Assembly (NCBI GenBank): GCA_037447655.1
Contig: JBBHKE010000276.1
Location: 188,001-232,861, forward strand
Direction: 5' to 3'
Length of the DNA stretch: 44,861 nucleotides
Source of the DNA: Zygnema cylindricum
Taxonomy: Eukaryota; Streptophyta; Zygnematophyceae; Zygnematales; Zygnemataceae
Shown: positions 30,041 through 42,100 of the stretch, piece by piece
How positions within the stretch are numbered: the first letter of the stretch is position 1
Layout: each line of letters opens with the position of its first letter
Made by a program: the position numbers and the translations under genes
Notes under the pieces: model-generated
Told to the model about the DNA's origin: nothing
Database searches by the model: none
What the model saw: the letters and a program-made list of their open reading frames with translations, nothing else

Positions 30041-31739
30041 AAAACATAGTTCAAAAGTAGACGTTTCTATTGTAGGCCTTTTGTCGGCGCCTTTATCGTA
30101 AGTTGTGTTATGGGCTTTTCATGTGATCTTCTTAGATCGCTACTTTGATCAACGACCGTCAGATCGTTTGAATCTGACGGTTTAAATAAAAAGTCGCTCA
30201 AAACTCACAGAAAAAGATTTTTTTGTCCGATTTTTTTTTCAAATTTAGACATGACGTTTAATTCTCTACGATCCATGTGCAACTCAACCCTGTTACTATT
30301 TTATTTCATTTTGCGGCCAATACAATATGGGTCTTAAGGGTATATTGTATTTTTTGCGTACAATAGGCATATTGTATGGGTGTACTTTCACCTACTTTTG
30401 AACTATGGTTGAAAACAAACTCTCGCATACGTCTTCTGTTTGAAGTGGTATCACGTAGGTTAAAGTTTAATACAGATTCGTTAAAGATTTTTAAAACCTT
30501 CCAATTTCAATGTAAAATTTTGTATTTTGGTACTATATTAGTGTACGAATCATGCTGATGTCATTGTACCAGTGAAGCCCTCTCTTGTTTGCAAACGCTG
30601 TCTTTTTTAAAAGCCGCTTTTCAGCCTTGTCTTTTCGAAACGAAATCATGGTGAAAGGAATTCAAAAAGAGCGTTAGGGTACTTTCGCATGTAACCGAAA
30701 CTTTAGTCTTGTAACTTTGTTTTTAGCGAAGATTCTCCGTACTACATCGTATGTAAAGAAATGAAATCGTTACTTTAGATTGTGACGGATGTAGACGTGG
30801 GTGTAATTTGTGACGGTTGTAGACGACTACAAAACTCGCGACAATTCATGACGTCTACAAAATAGCGACGGTTGTAGACGTCTACCTAATTTTTTTTTTG
30901 AGTAGTACGGATACAAAATCATTAACGATTTTAACTATTTTTTCAAATCGTTCAACGCGTTACTTACGTATAATTCGCGCAATTGAATCGTGAGTAAAAT
31001 ACGGTTTGAACAACTATGCGTTTTGAAGCGCCGCAAGACACTTCGTAATTTTTGAAACGATTTCGGAATTCGCATGTCATTGCGTGACACTATAGACGTA
31101 TGGCCTTGCAGCCGTGGCTGTACGACATGACTTTGCGTAAACCTCTCCTGTCCGGCCGCCATCCGCCATGACTTCACAGATTTTTCACCGTCGCAGATTT
31201 TTCACCTTCGCAGATTTTTCACCTTTCCCTCAAATGACACTGCCGTAGCGAGACCCCTGCAAAAAAAAAAACGTACAAGATGCAAAGCGGACAAAAACAA
31301 ACAACCCTGTACTTTTGAAAACTTTTCACACCTGGGAATATGATTTCTTATTTGTCAAAGTGGGTTAACTTTATTTAAAACACATCGTCGATGTGTTTTA
31401 TGATAAGTTTGAAGATGACGTGACGGTGGGTCGAAAAAACACAAGATAATTTTTTTTCGTACATCCTAAGTTCAACGATGACGTAAATTGTACTCTACAA
31501 TTTTGAAATTTCTTTGTACGGTTGCAACTTTAGTTTCAAAGGAAAACGACAGAAAAAATCCCGTACTTAGCCACATGGGCCGTACCCTTGGTGATAAAGA
31601 CGTAGAAAACGGGGCGGACCTGTACTCACATGTTCAAACGTCGACTATGTGAGCACAAACTGTAGTGGTTACACTATGGGAACGTGCATCCAAATTTGTT
31701 GATGCAAAAACTATTAACGTCATAATAAAATTTTATGTA
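30041..31739. other. No gene recognised; short repeats
   Basis: A 16-bp perfect inverted repeat CATAGTTCAAAAGTAG lies at 30045-30060 and 30392-30407. Three 17-bp tandem units CAGATTTTTCACC-x-TCG lie at 31177-31227. GTAGACG-type motifs fall near 30790-30885. No protein family recognised. Confidence 0.5.
31177..31227 (+). repeat. Triplicated 17-bp unit
   Basis: Three back-to-back copies of CAGATTTTTCACC-x-TCG with single-base differences. Confidence 0.88.
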
Positions 31740-32684
31740 GGCACAAGATTAATGTATCGTATAGTACATTTACTAGTATAGAATCATGAACATAGCGAAT
31801 ATTAGAAAACTGAGTTGCACATCTATGTACACACAAAAAAAATAACCCAGAGAGGTGAGAGGAGAGAAGGGGGGAGAGGGGAGAGGGGAGAGGGAGACTT
31901 TTAACTGCAAAAATCGATCGTGAAGGCCAATCTAAAAAACCATGGAAAAATTTACCGGAGAGCAACTCTTCGTGACTCAATTGCAATAAATATGAAACAT
32001 GTTGATATCATTAGTTTGGATGGCTTCCAAATTAAAAAAATCAATAATATCATGCAACATACAAACCGTTAGTATCTTTCTACAAGTGTTATATATCGAA
32101 CGAATTCGAAGTCGATATATCTCGATGCCGGTAAAATATGAAGAATTCAAGTCAGCCATGGATGCGGATATTTCGTTAACCTCCGATAATTGACCGACAA
32201 CCGTGCAATAACTTTTACATAATTTTCTACCGCAAAAACATATCTTGCCAAATTGTCAGCAAACACTTGATTGGACTGAAATCATAATCAAAGTACAAAG
32301 TCTTGGGGCAAAGAAATCATTATAGTAGTCCTCAGAAACAATTTTCAACCTCGATGGCAAAGGAAAAACAAAGTTTGAAGAGTACGAAAATAATGGCACA
32401 GATATTGACAATATCAACATATTGACACCGACCTGTCGTGGTCAAACCACTGAAGGATCGGTTATCGGGACTTCCAAAAACGTACACATCGATTATCGGC
32501 AAAACCTGGTCGATATACAACACTAATTTCTACCAAAAATGGGTCTAATTGATATGTCAAAACATTGATAATCAGCAATAATCAACTCTAAGAGAATGAG
32601 ATGTACAACTGTAACACTAATCAAGACGGTTTAGAAAACCTACATTCGGCTATTATTTTCCTAAAAGTTCCTAAAAGAAAAAAA
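31740..32684. repeat. 3' flank of copy 2, partner of 15790-16110 and 22790-23950
   Basis: Compact version of the duplicated 3' flank. 31740-32090 pairs with 15790-16110, 32215-32530 with 22790-23210, and 32545-32684 with 23815-23947. A purine run (31843-31895) interrupts the first block. No coding. Confidence 0.65.
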
Positions 32685-35600
32685 TCAAAAACATACAGCA
32701 ACTGAACAATTTCCTCCTTTCCCGGTTTGTTCTTCACAAGCCATATTATCTAACCACTTATCAATATCGTCAATAAAAGCATTTTCCTTGCCTACAAAAT
32801 GGTGAAATGTTTCCCTCCTAGTCAAACACATCACTCCGGCTGAGAAATCGTCCTTCATGAGCTCCTCTATGATTTTGTCGTCTTGTCTTCGTTGCTCCGA
32901 AGAATCTTCTGGCTCCACCAACCATCCCACACTAGCTTTGATTCTATTGGCTCGTCTCAAAGAGAGACGAACTCGGTGGACAGCAACACTCCAAGACGAA
33001 ACTGCCGTACCCATAAATACTGTGGCATGTTGACATACTTCTTGCTCTATAATGGAGATCATGGTATTTCCCACCTGTTTCACCGAAAGAAAAAGGAAGA
33101 TTAAGACAGCATACAGCGATCAATCTCTACTGGTTTTAATTGTTTTTTTCCAGGGGAACAAAAAACAACGGATTGAGAGTAATCGACAAGCAATCGCTAA
33201 ATGCAAGTTCAAATAGCAAAAGATCTTTGAAGTAATATTATCTATTATGAGTCTCAGGAGAGAGGAGAGAGAAGAGGAGAGAGGAGAGGAGGGAGGAGAG
33301 GAGAGAGAGGGGAGAGAGGAGAGAGGAGAGAGAAGGGAGGGAGGAGAGAGGAGAGGGAGGGAGGAGGGAGGAGGGAGGAGGGAGGAGGGAGGGGGGAGGA
33401 GGGAGGAGGGAGGGGGAGGGGGAGGGGGGAGGAGGGAGGAGGGAGGAGGGAGGGGGGAGGGGGGAGGGGGGGGGGGGGGGAGGGGAGAGGGGAGAGGGGA
33501 GAGGGGAGAGGGGAGAGGGGAGAGGGGAGAGGGGAGAGGGGAGAGGGGAGAGGGGAGAGGGGAGAGGGGAGAGGGGAGAGGGGAGAGGGGAGAGGGTGGA
33601 GGGTGGAGGGTGGAGGGGAGAGGGGAGAGGGGAGAGGGGAGAGGGGAGAGGGGAGAGGGGAGAGGGGAGAGGGAAGAGGGGAGAGGGGAGAGGGGAGAGG
33701 GGGAGAGGGGGGAGGGGGGAGGGGGGAGGGGGGAGGGGGGAGGGGAGAGGGGAGAGGGGAGAGGGGAGAGGGGAGAGGGGAGAGGGGAGAGGGGAGAGGG
33801 GAGAGGGGAGAGGGGAGAGGGGAGAGGGGAGAGGGGAGAGGGGAGAGGGGAGAGGGGAGAGGGGAGAGGGGAGAGGGGTGGGGGTGTTGGAATCCTGGAT
33901 TCGTTCTTATTCTTTTTTGCTACAAACTAGATGTATCAGTCTTAGTGCTAGATAACGTAGTCTAGTATTCTGTATTTCGTTATCTATTTTCTATTCCTCT
34001 GTCTTAGATTCAAATTTAGATATTTTTAGATATCTTCTTACGAAAAGCCACCTTGCCCTTTCGCTATGCTAGGAAAAGACAAGTGACCCTTTGAGATCAC
34101 GTAGGGTGTAGTACAGTATGTCAGCAGTTACTACTTTAGTTTTTTGTCTTCATTGTAACCAATACCTTTTTTAATTAACTGTTTCTGGCAACCTTTTACT
34201 TGCCCTTTTTTGTCCTTTTCTGTATTCCTGCCCGCTGCTATGACTACTCATTCAATAGGTTATGGGCCTCTCCCCGTTAGTTCGAATACCGTCGCCAAAT
34301 TCAATGGCACGGATTTCTACGGCTGGAAATTCCAGATTGAGCACCTTTTCCGGCGGGAAAAACTTTGGTCCGTTATAAACGGAAGCGAAGGGGAACCTTC
34401 CGATGGCGCCGCTAAATCCGCCTGACTCGCTAAAAATGAAGAGGGGCACTCTAGGCTGGTTCTTGCACTTGAACCCTCGCAACTTGATCTCATTTGTGAC
34501 GCCACCTCAGCTCACGGTGCTTGGACGCCTCTGTCCACGGCATATGAGAACAAATCTTGGTCTAACAAACTACTTCTTCGCCGCCAACTCAACAGTGCTC
34601 AGAAATTTTTTACCGAATCTATTCAAGCATACATCAACAACATCAAGTCTATTGCCAGCCGTCTCAAAAATGTCGGCGCTACTGTCTCGGATGAGGACAT
34701 CATTTCAGCCATCCTAGGCGGTCTTCCAGCATCATATTCGGCCTTCATCTCATCTTTTGACAACTCATCTACAACTGTCACTATCCCATCTCTGACGTCC
34801 GGTTTACTACACGGGGAGACTAAACATAATTTTTCCCCAACTCCTGGTGTAGCTCTGGCTATCTTTCCTCCACCCAATCGAAGTTCCAAAAACTCCTCGT
34901 GTCGATACTGTCGTGCGCCGGATCACGTCATTGACGTCTGCCCGGTACTCAATAGAAAAAAAGACCGTCACAGGAATTCTGGACGCCAGCCTGGACGTGG
35001 ACAAAATCCTGGCCGAAATCTGTACTCCGGTCAAGCTTCAACTGCCGAAGCAATTTTTCCAACCGCCAACGACCCAATTTTTCCAACCGCCAACGACCCA
35101 AATCTGTACTCCGGTCAAGCTTCAACTGCCGAAGCAATTTTTCCAACCGCCAACGACCCTTATTCAGGATGAAATCCTTTTGTCCAACCCATGATCCCCG
35201 GTCACCAAAATCTCCCAGAGCACTCCCCATTTACTCTCAATTCGTACCCTCGGTACACCCATAATCCGCTTCCTCCAAATTTGATGCTGCCAGTGGAAAA
35301 TCCGTACGCATCGTCTCCATCCGAATTCGGCTACGCTTTGAATACGTCCTCTCTCCTCGATTTTTCTGAATCTGGCGCCTCCCACCATCTTTTCCATCTG
35401 ATTGGTTTACCAGCATAGCTCCTCTTTGTCCACCCATGACGATACTACTTGGAAACAATGCGGCCCTAACTGCTACCCACTTTGGACAAGTCTGCACACC
35501 AAGGGACCCTTCCACCAATTTTTCTATTACTTTGTCTCATGTACTTTTTGTCTCTGGCCTCAAGAAGAACCTCTTTTCTGTTGGTGCCGCTCTTCATCAA

Positions 35601-38600
35601 GGCGCCACAGCTGTCTTTTCCCAAACAAACGTAAAAATTTTCTCCACTACACATCAGTCAAACAGTGATCGTACAGTCGGTCTTGGAGTGAAAATTGGCT
35701 CAATCTACATTCACTGCCATTTTTCAACCATTGGATCCGCCCGCATCGCCACACCCTTTCCAATTTCCACTTTGTCTAAGTGGCACCTTCGTTATGGGCA
35801 CCTGTCGCAATCCGGCCTACACCAACTCAGTAAAGGCCTCGTCACTGGTTTGGAACCAATCTCTGAAAAACAACTAGTTTTTTGCACCGGCTGCGTTGAA
35901 GGCAAACTTGCCAGACCGTCATTTCCCTCCGGTACTTCAAAAACCTCCAATCCCTTACAATTAATCCACTATGATCTTTGTGGTCCAATGTCTACTCCAA
36001 GTCCCACCGGTGCACTTTACTTCGTCACCTTCATCGACGACGCAACTCGCTACTCCTTTCTCTATCCTATACGACAAAAATCTGACACATTTCAGAAATT
36101 TCAGGAGAATAAAGCTTTGGTTGAAAACTTCCTTTGCAGTAGAATTAAAACTCTCCGTACAGATAATGGCGGCGAGTACTACTCCAATGATTTCTCTTCC
36201 TTCCTTGCAACTCACGGAATTACTCACCTGTCCACTACCGCCAATACACCTCAGCAAAATGGTGTATCAGAAAGGTACAATTGTACCCTCCTCAACATGG
36301 CCCGCTCCATGTTGCATTTTCCACTCTGCTTACTACATTTTGGGCAGAATCTGTCGCAACAGCAAACTATATTCGTAATCGCTGTCCGACTTCCGCGCTC
36401 CCTACTGTTACCCCATATGAAGCTTGGAACGACACCAAACCGGACGTATCGGCGCCTATTGGCAAATGGCACAGCTGCGCTAAACTCGGTGTTTTAGTCG
36501 GCTATAGCACGGAATCTAAAGCTTACCGGATTTGGCTGACTAAGGAACGTCAAGTCGTCCTCAGCAGAGACGTCGCCTTTAATAAAATGCCGCTCATCCT
36601 CAAAATCCATGACTCCATGCGTATTTTATCATAACCTCAATCTGTCTCATCCTCCAATCCATCTTCCCTTGCTCCCCATGATCCTATCTCTGTCATCCTC
36701 CCTTTAATCAGTCCCACTCCCTCAACCTCCACCATTATCTCTTCCTTCCCTTCCTCCACTCTCATCAGGACAACATCTGCATCTCTTCCCCCATCCACAA
36801 CAACACCCCTCTCTCGAACAACATCTGATCCTTACTCTCTTTCTCCCTTTAACCCCGATAACCCTCCATACCGAATTCCTCAACCTGTACCTGCCCCTCG
36901 CATAAGTGAACGCATTTAGGGGCAGCATCTTGGTCATGGATTAGCAAATTCTGCCACCATTGATGTCCCACTTACCTTCTCTGCTGCCATGGTCGGTCCT
37001 CAGGCCGCCGAATGGAAAGTCGCCACTGATTTTGAATTTGCTTCTCTCCAACAAAACAGCACCTCCTCCCTTTCTCCGGGCAAAAAAATCATCGGATCGA
37101 AATGGGTCTTTCGGGTTAAAACAAAATCCGATGGAACCCTTGACAAATTTAAGGCTGGTTTCGTGGCGAAAGGATTTCTTTAGAAGAAGGGCGTCGACTT
37201 CCAGAGACTTATGCCCCGGTTGCGAAATTCACCTCCATTCGGGTTCTCCTCTCTCTTGCAGCTGCCCAAGACTAGCATGTCCACCACATGGATGCCCAAG
37301 ACTGGCATGTCCACCACATGGATGTGCAGACAACCTTCCGGTTCCCTCACTGAAGAAATCTTCCTCAAGCGAAGGGTATGTGACTCCCTGCACAGAGCAT
37401 ATGGTATGTCGTCTCCTGAAATCTCTTTATGGCCTTAAGCAGGCTCCCAAAGTTTGGAACAAGCATTTGGAGGCGATTCTCGTCCATAAGGGCTTTTCCA
37501 AATTAGATACGGATTTTGGCCTTTTCATTCGTGGCACCACAGACACACTTGTCATCCTTGTCATTTATCTAGATGATCTCCTCCTTGCTTGCCCCTCAAT
37601 TTCTCTCATTCATCTTGTCAAAACCATGCTAAACATCCACTTCTCAATGACATATCTAGGGGAAGTGGAGTATTGCCTTGGCATTTTTGTCGGTTGGGAT
37701 CGTCCCACTAGGTCTCTTTACCTTTCCCAAGAAAAATACAATAGTGACATTTTGACCAGATTTTCCATGGCTGACTGTTTCCCTATCTCCACTCTTCTAG
37801 ATCCAAATGTCAAACTCCTTAAAAACTCTGGTGGGCCTGTCCCCACAGATATACATGATCAGTTCAGATTCATAATTGGCAGCCTCATGTATGCCATGAC
37901 TAGAACCCGTCCTGATCTCGCTGTAGCTGTTGGCCACCTTAGTCAGTTTGTTTCCAACCCCTGATCTCGCTATAGCTGTTGGCCACCTTAGTCAGTTTGT
38001 TTCCAACCCCTCTACTGACCACCTCCTTGCAGCCAAAAAAGTCCTACGCTACCTTCAAGGTACTCGGACTTTAAAACTCACCTTCACCGGCTCCTCTCCT
38101 CCAACTCTCGTCGGCCACTGCGATGCCGATTGGGGAGGTGACCTGGATTCCCGTGGCAGCACCACCGGCGTTTGTTTCTCACTCGGGAGCGCTCTTGTCT
38201 CTTGGGCCTCTTAAAAGCAACCTACCGTTGCCCTCTCCTCAACTGAAGCAAAATACATGTCTGCCACTCACGCCACTAAGGAGGCTCTTTGGCTTTGTTC
38301 TCTCCTCCTCAATCTACAATTCTGTCCATCGCCACAACTATCTTTTGTGATTCTCAGGGTGCACTTGCTTTGATGAACAATCTTGTTCATCATCGCCGGA
38401 CGAAGCACATTGATATACAGTTTCACTTTACTCGCGATGCCATTGCTGCGGGCACTGTTACTTTCTACCACTGCCCCACTACTCAACAAATGGCCGATTT
38501 TTTGACAAAGGCTCTTCCTCGTCCCTATTCGAAGCTCACCGGTCCTCAGCCGGCCTCCGTTTCTAGCAAAGCGGGGGGTTGTTGGAATCTTGGATTCGTT

Positions 38601-39113
38601 CTTATTCTTCTTTGCTACAAACTAGATGTATCAGTCTTAGTGCTAGATAACGTAGTCTAGTATTCTGTTTTTCGTTATCTATTTTCAATTCCTCTCTCTT
38701 AGATTCAGATTTAGATATTTTTAGATATCTTCTTACGAAAGGCCACCTTGCCCTTTCGCTATGCTAGGAAAAGACAAGTGACCCTTTGGGATCACGTAGG
38801 GTGTAGTACAGTCTGGCAAAGTGACACTGCGTGACACTCTCAGTTACTACTTTAGTTTTTTGTCTTCATTGTAACCAATACCTTTATTAATTAACTATTT
38901 CTGGCAACCTTTTACTTAACCTTTTTTGTCCTTTTCTGTATTCCTGCCTGCTGCTATGACAACTCATTCAATAGGGGGAGGGGGAGGGGGAGGGGGAAGG
39001 GGAGGGGGAGGGGGAGGGGGAGGGGGAGGGGGAGGGGGAGGGGGAGGGGGAGGGGGAGGGGGAGGGGGAGGGGGAGGGGGAAGGGGTGGGGGAGAGGGGG
39101 GGAGGGAGGGAGG

Positions 39114-39195
<82 letters not shown>

Positions 39196-42100
39196 GAAAC
39201 GCGAGGGGGAGAAAGTGGGTGATTTTGGAACATAAAAAAAGTATTAGACAAAGGGAAAATTGAGTCATAATGTCACAATTAGGAAGCCTCGAAGAAAAAA
39301 AAAATGATTTAGAAACTAATCTTCTACTTTGGTTTTACGTGTGTGGAAACATATTGCTTTCTACGTACTTTCTTAGCTTGTCACATAAAGTCACACGTCG
39401 AAAGCTTCCAAAAGGGTAGAATATCGACAAAAAGACGAAAAAAACAACCACGACAATACTGAAAGTCAACCTTTTTTAATTTAAATCTCTTTTACTTGTT
39501 GGAAAAAAAAATATCGACGTCTAACTTACTTTCTTTGACCTGTGATATAAAGTCACACATAAGAAACCTTCGAAAGAAAAAAAAAAAACAAACAAACCAT
39601 GATATTAATTTAGAGCAATTCTTCTAGGTCATTTTTATGAGTTTGAAATGCTTACATTCCATTGGTCTGGTCCAAGCCCCATTAATTTTCCTATCCCAAT
39701 ACTATCCAATTGTAGACCGTCTGTAAAACCGGGAAAGTGGGGACATTCCCAAAGACCAGCGACTCGGTAACCCTCGTCTCTCAAAGTTTGTACCACCTGG
39801 GAAAACCCACCAAAAAAAACACCTTTTTCTTTTCAAACTTCAATAAATTCAATATCAAATAATCTTATCAAGAGAAGCTTACCGCTAATTAGTGTGCTCC
39901 AACTTCACTCTAACTTTTAGGTTTCTAAAGGGCAAAGTAGTAAAATCGATTTCAGTGCAGAACATTAGCATAAAAAGCATGTAATTGAAGAATTGCTCTA
40001 AATTAATATCGACTACCAATAGAGCAGTTGCAATATACACCGTGAGTTGTTATTAGAGTAATAAAATTATTAGCGTGGGGTTTTTAGTACACTCCCCATA
40101 GTACTAGCGTTATGGATTTATTAGTGTTAATGCGAAATTAGAATGTTAAATACTAATTAAGTGCAAACAGACGTGGCGGATTGTAGTCCACTGCCTTAAA
40201 CACGGTTTTTTACACTTTTATGATTTTTGACCAAAATAGTCACGACCAAATTAGCGTTGTTAACTCTAACAAAGATAGCAAGTGTAGCGTTGGTAAATCT
40301 GATTCAGTTACGAATGAAGCAGCTGATTCTGAATCGTGCGAAGAATAAAAGTTAAGAACAAACAGTTGGTGTCTTTGAAGTAAAATTTAGGGGAATTAAT
40401 ATAGTTTCATGCTAACAACGATTTCTCTTTTTTTCCTTGCCTGTCTCTGTCTCTCTGACTGTCTCTCTGCCTCTCTCTGTCTCTGCCTCTCTCTCTGTCT
40501 CTCTCTCTGACGGCTGTCTCGTCGTGATCTCTGCGATCTTGATCTGTTCTGGACGGATCTGATCTGATCGCGAATCTTGCCTCTGATCTTCCCTCCCTCT
40601 CCCTCTTCCTTCCTCTCCCTCTCCCTCTTCCACGCCGTCTCACCTCTCTCTCTCTCACACACACACTAATCCTAACACAATTTGCAAAATAGTGTTGAAT
40701 GCTATTATTTTATCATTTCGATGCATTTCCTATCGGCGCCCACATAGACTTCAAAAGCAGTTTGCAAATCACAAGTAAAATAAAAATCTGATATCAAAAG
40801 AGAAACCAAATTAGAGCTCAGAATGAAAATTAAGATTATTGATCAATATGCAGATAGAAATTGTAATCGAAAACAGAACCAGGATTTGGATTTTTAACAG
40901 ATAGGGAAAAGGAATCGGAATAGCTTCACCAGGATTTGGGAATTCCCCTTTGTCAACGGAGCGAAGGAGAGAGTCCACACTGGTCCGGAATAGCTACACC
41001 GTGATTTAGTAGAAATAACATTAATTCCGACCCAGTTTTTTTTCCCCTCTGAAAACAAAATGGCTTTATTGATACTAATCTTTTTTTATTAACGCTGTTT
41101 CTTTTTGCGGTTCACAATTGTCTACGTCATTTGGACCGAAAAGAGTATTATTAATACTAAAACAGTTCTCATACTAAAGTATCTCTTAACGCTAATAGCG
41201 ATTCACGGAGTACATTTCGTCACAAAAACATATGGCCCTCTTGAAAACCCTCTAATTTCAGACTGTAGAAATCAGAATCAGAATTGGAACCAGATCAGAA
41301 TCAGAATTGGAATCGAAATTCAAATAGAATTCAAAATCGAAGCTGAATTCAAGATCGAGAATGAATCAGGATCGGGATCAGGACCGGCTCGAGATCAAGA
41401 ACAAAATCAACATCGAAATCGAAATCGCGATCGCAATCACGATTGAATCAAAATCGAAAAATGGAAGTCAAAATCAAAGTCTAATTCAAAATCGAAATCG
41501 AAATCAAAGTCAAAGTCAATGCCAAAGTTAACGCCAAAATCGGAATCAAAAACAAAATCAAAATCAAAATCGAAATCCAAATCTAAATCCAAATCTAAAT
41601 CTAATCGAATTCCAAACAAAGTTGAAAAAAACAAAAAAATATTCAAAATTCAAAATTCAAATTCAAATTCAAAATCAAAAGCAAAAGCAAAAGCAAAAAA
41701 GAAACAAAACAAACATCAAAATGAAAAGAAAACAAAAAAGATCGACATCGAGATTATAGGTAAGAAAAGGTCGCAATCAAGATTGACGCAGTTAGCGAGT
41801 TTTTTTTTTGTCTAACCTTTTCTATAAATGCACATCCACCCAATCTCAGCCATCCGTCAGTGGCCAACCAGATATTAGAAACGCCGCTTTCGTCTGCTAG
41901 CTGTCGAATTGCTCGTATGACATCAGCAAGTTCAACTACCACTCCGAAATGCTTTCCTGATTTGCAAAACATCTCAAAAGGGTCAAATTTTAATCAATGT
42001 GATCAATCAGAGGTTTTTTTTTACAGCATAAGTTTCAAGACCGAGCTTTCATAGACTTTCAAAAGTAAATTGTGCAAGTTTTAAAGTTTTAAGGGAATTA

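Larger units (their letters stand above)
34240..35418 (+). pseudogene. Element D gag with zinc knuckle and protease start
   Basis: One frame from ATG 34240, inside the LTR. The capsid domain starts [31 protein letters not shown], continues [14 protein letters not shown] and [17 protein letters not shown], then a CX2CX4HX4C knuckle [14 protein letters not shown] near 34910. The frame passes TGA at 34423-34425 and 35170-35172 and ends at TAG 35416-35418 after SESGASHH, where the protease Asp is replaced by Glu. Two in-frame tandem duplications (84 bp and a nested 24 bp, 35016-35156) lengthen the linker after the knuckle. Confidence 0.87.
33885..38973 (+). mobile_element. Copia element D, full-length with two LTRs, inside intron of copy 2
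   Basis: 5.09 kb: LTR 33885-34257, primer site GGTTATGGGCC at 34258-34268, gag, protease, integrase, RT, RNase H, polypurine tract 38566-38578, LTR 38580-38973. GGGGG flanks both ends (33880-33884, 38974-38978), consistent with a 5-bp duplication but weak inside G-rich repeats. It is a different family from A-C. Coding is broken by small indels and tandem duplications. Confidence 0.88.

Noticed and set aside
33247-33965. Three long overlapping forward frames of Gly/Glu/Arg repeats (up to 227 codons)
   Set aside because: A (GGGGAGA)n tract has no stop in any frame; the frames are a composition artefact without a coding pattern.
33880-38978. GGGGG as firm proof of target-site duplication for element D
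   Set aside because: Both flanks are G-rich repeats, so a 5-base match is expected by chance; kept only as compatible evidence. The LTR borders rest on the primer site and polypurine tract.
38926-39268. Gly-rich and Pro-rich/Ser-Leu-rich frames on both strands
   Set aside because: They arise from (GGGGGA)n and (GA)n repeats next to the LTR; no independent support.
40396-40664. Arg/Glu-rich reverse frames (about 85 codons, three of them)
   Set aside because: They come from a pyrimidine microsatellite in an intron insertion.
41437-41815. Asp-Phe and Lys-Ser alternating proteins on opposite strands
   Set aside because: Translation of a degenerate AAATCN hexamer array.
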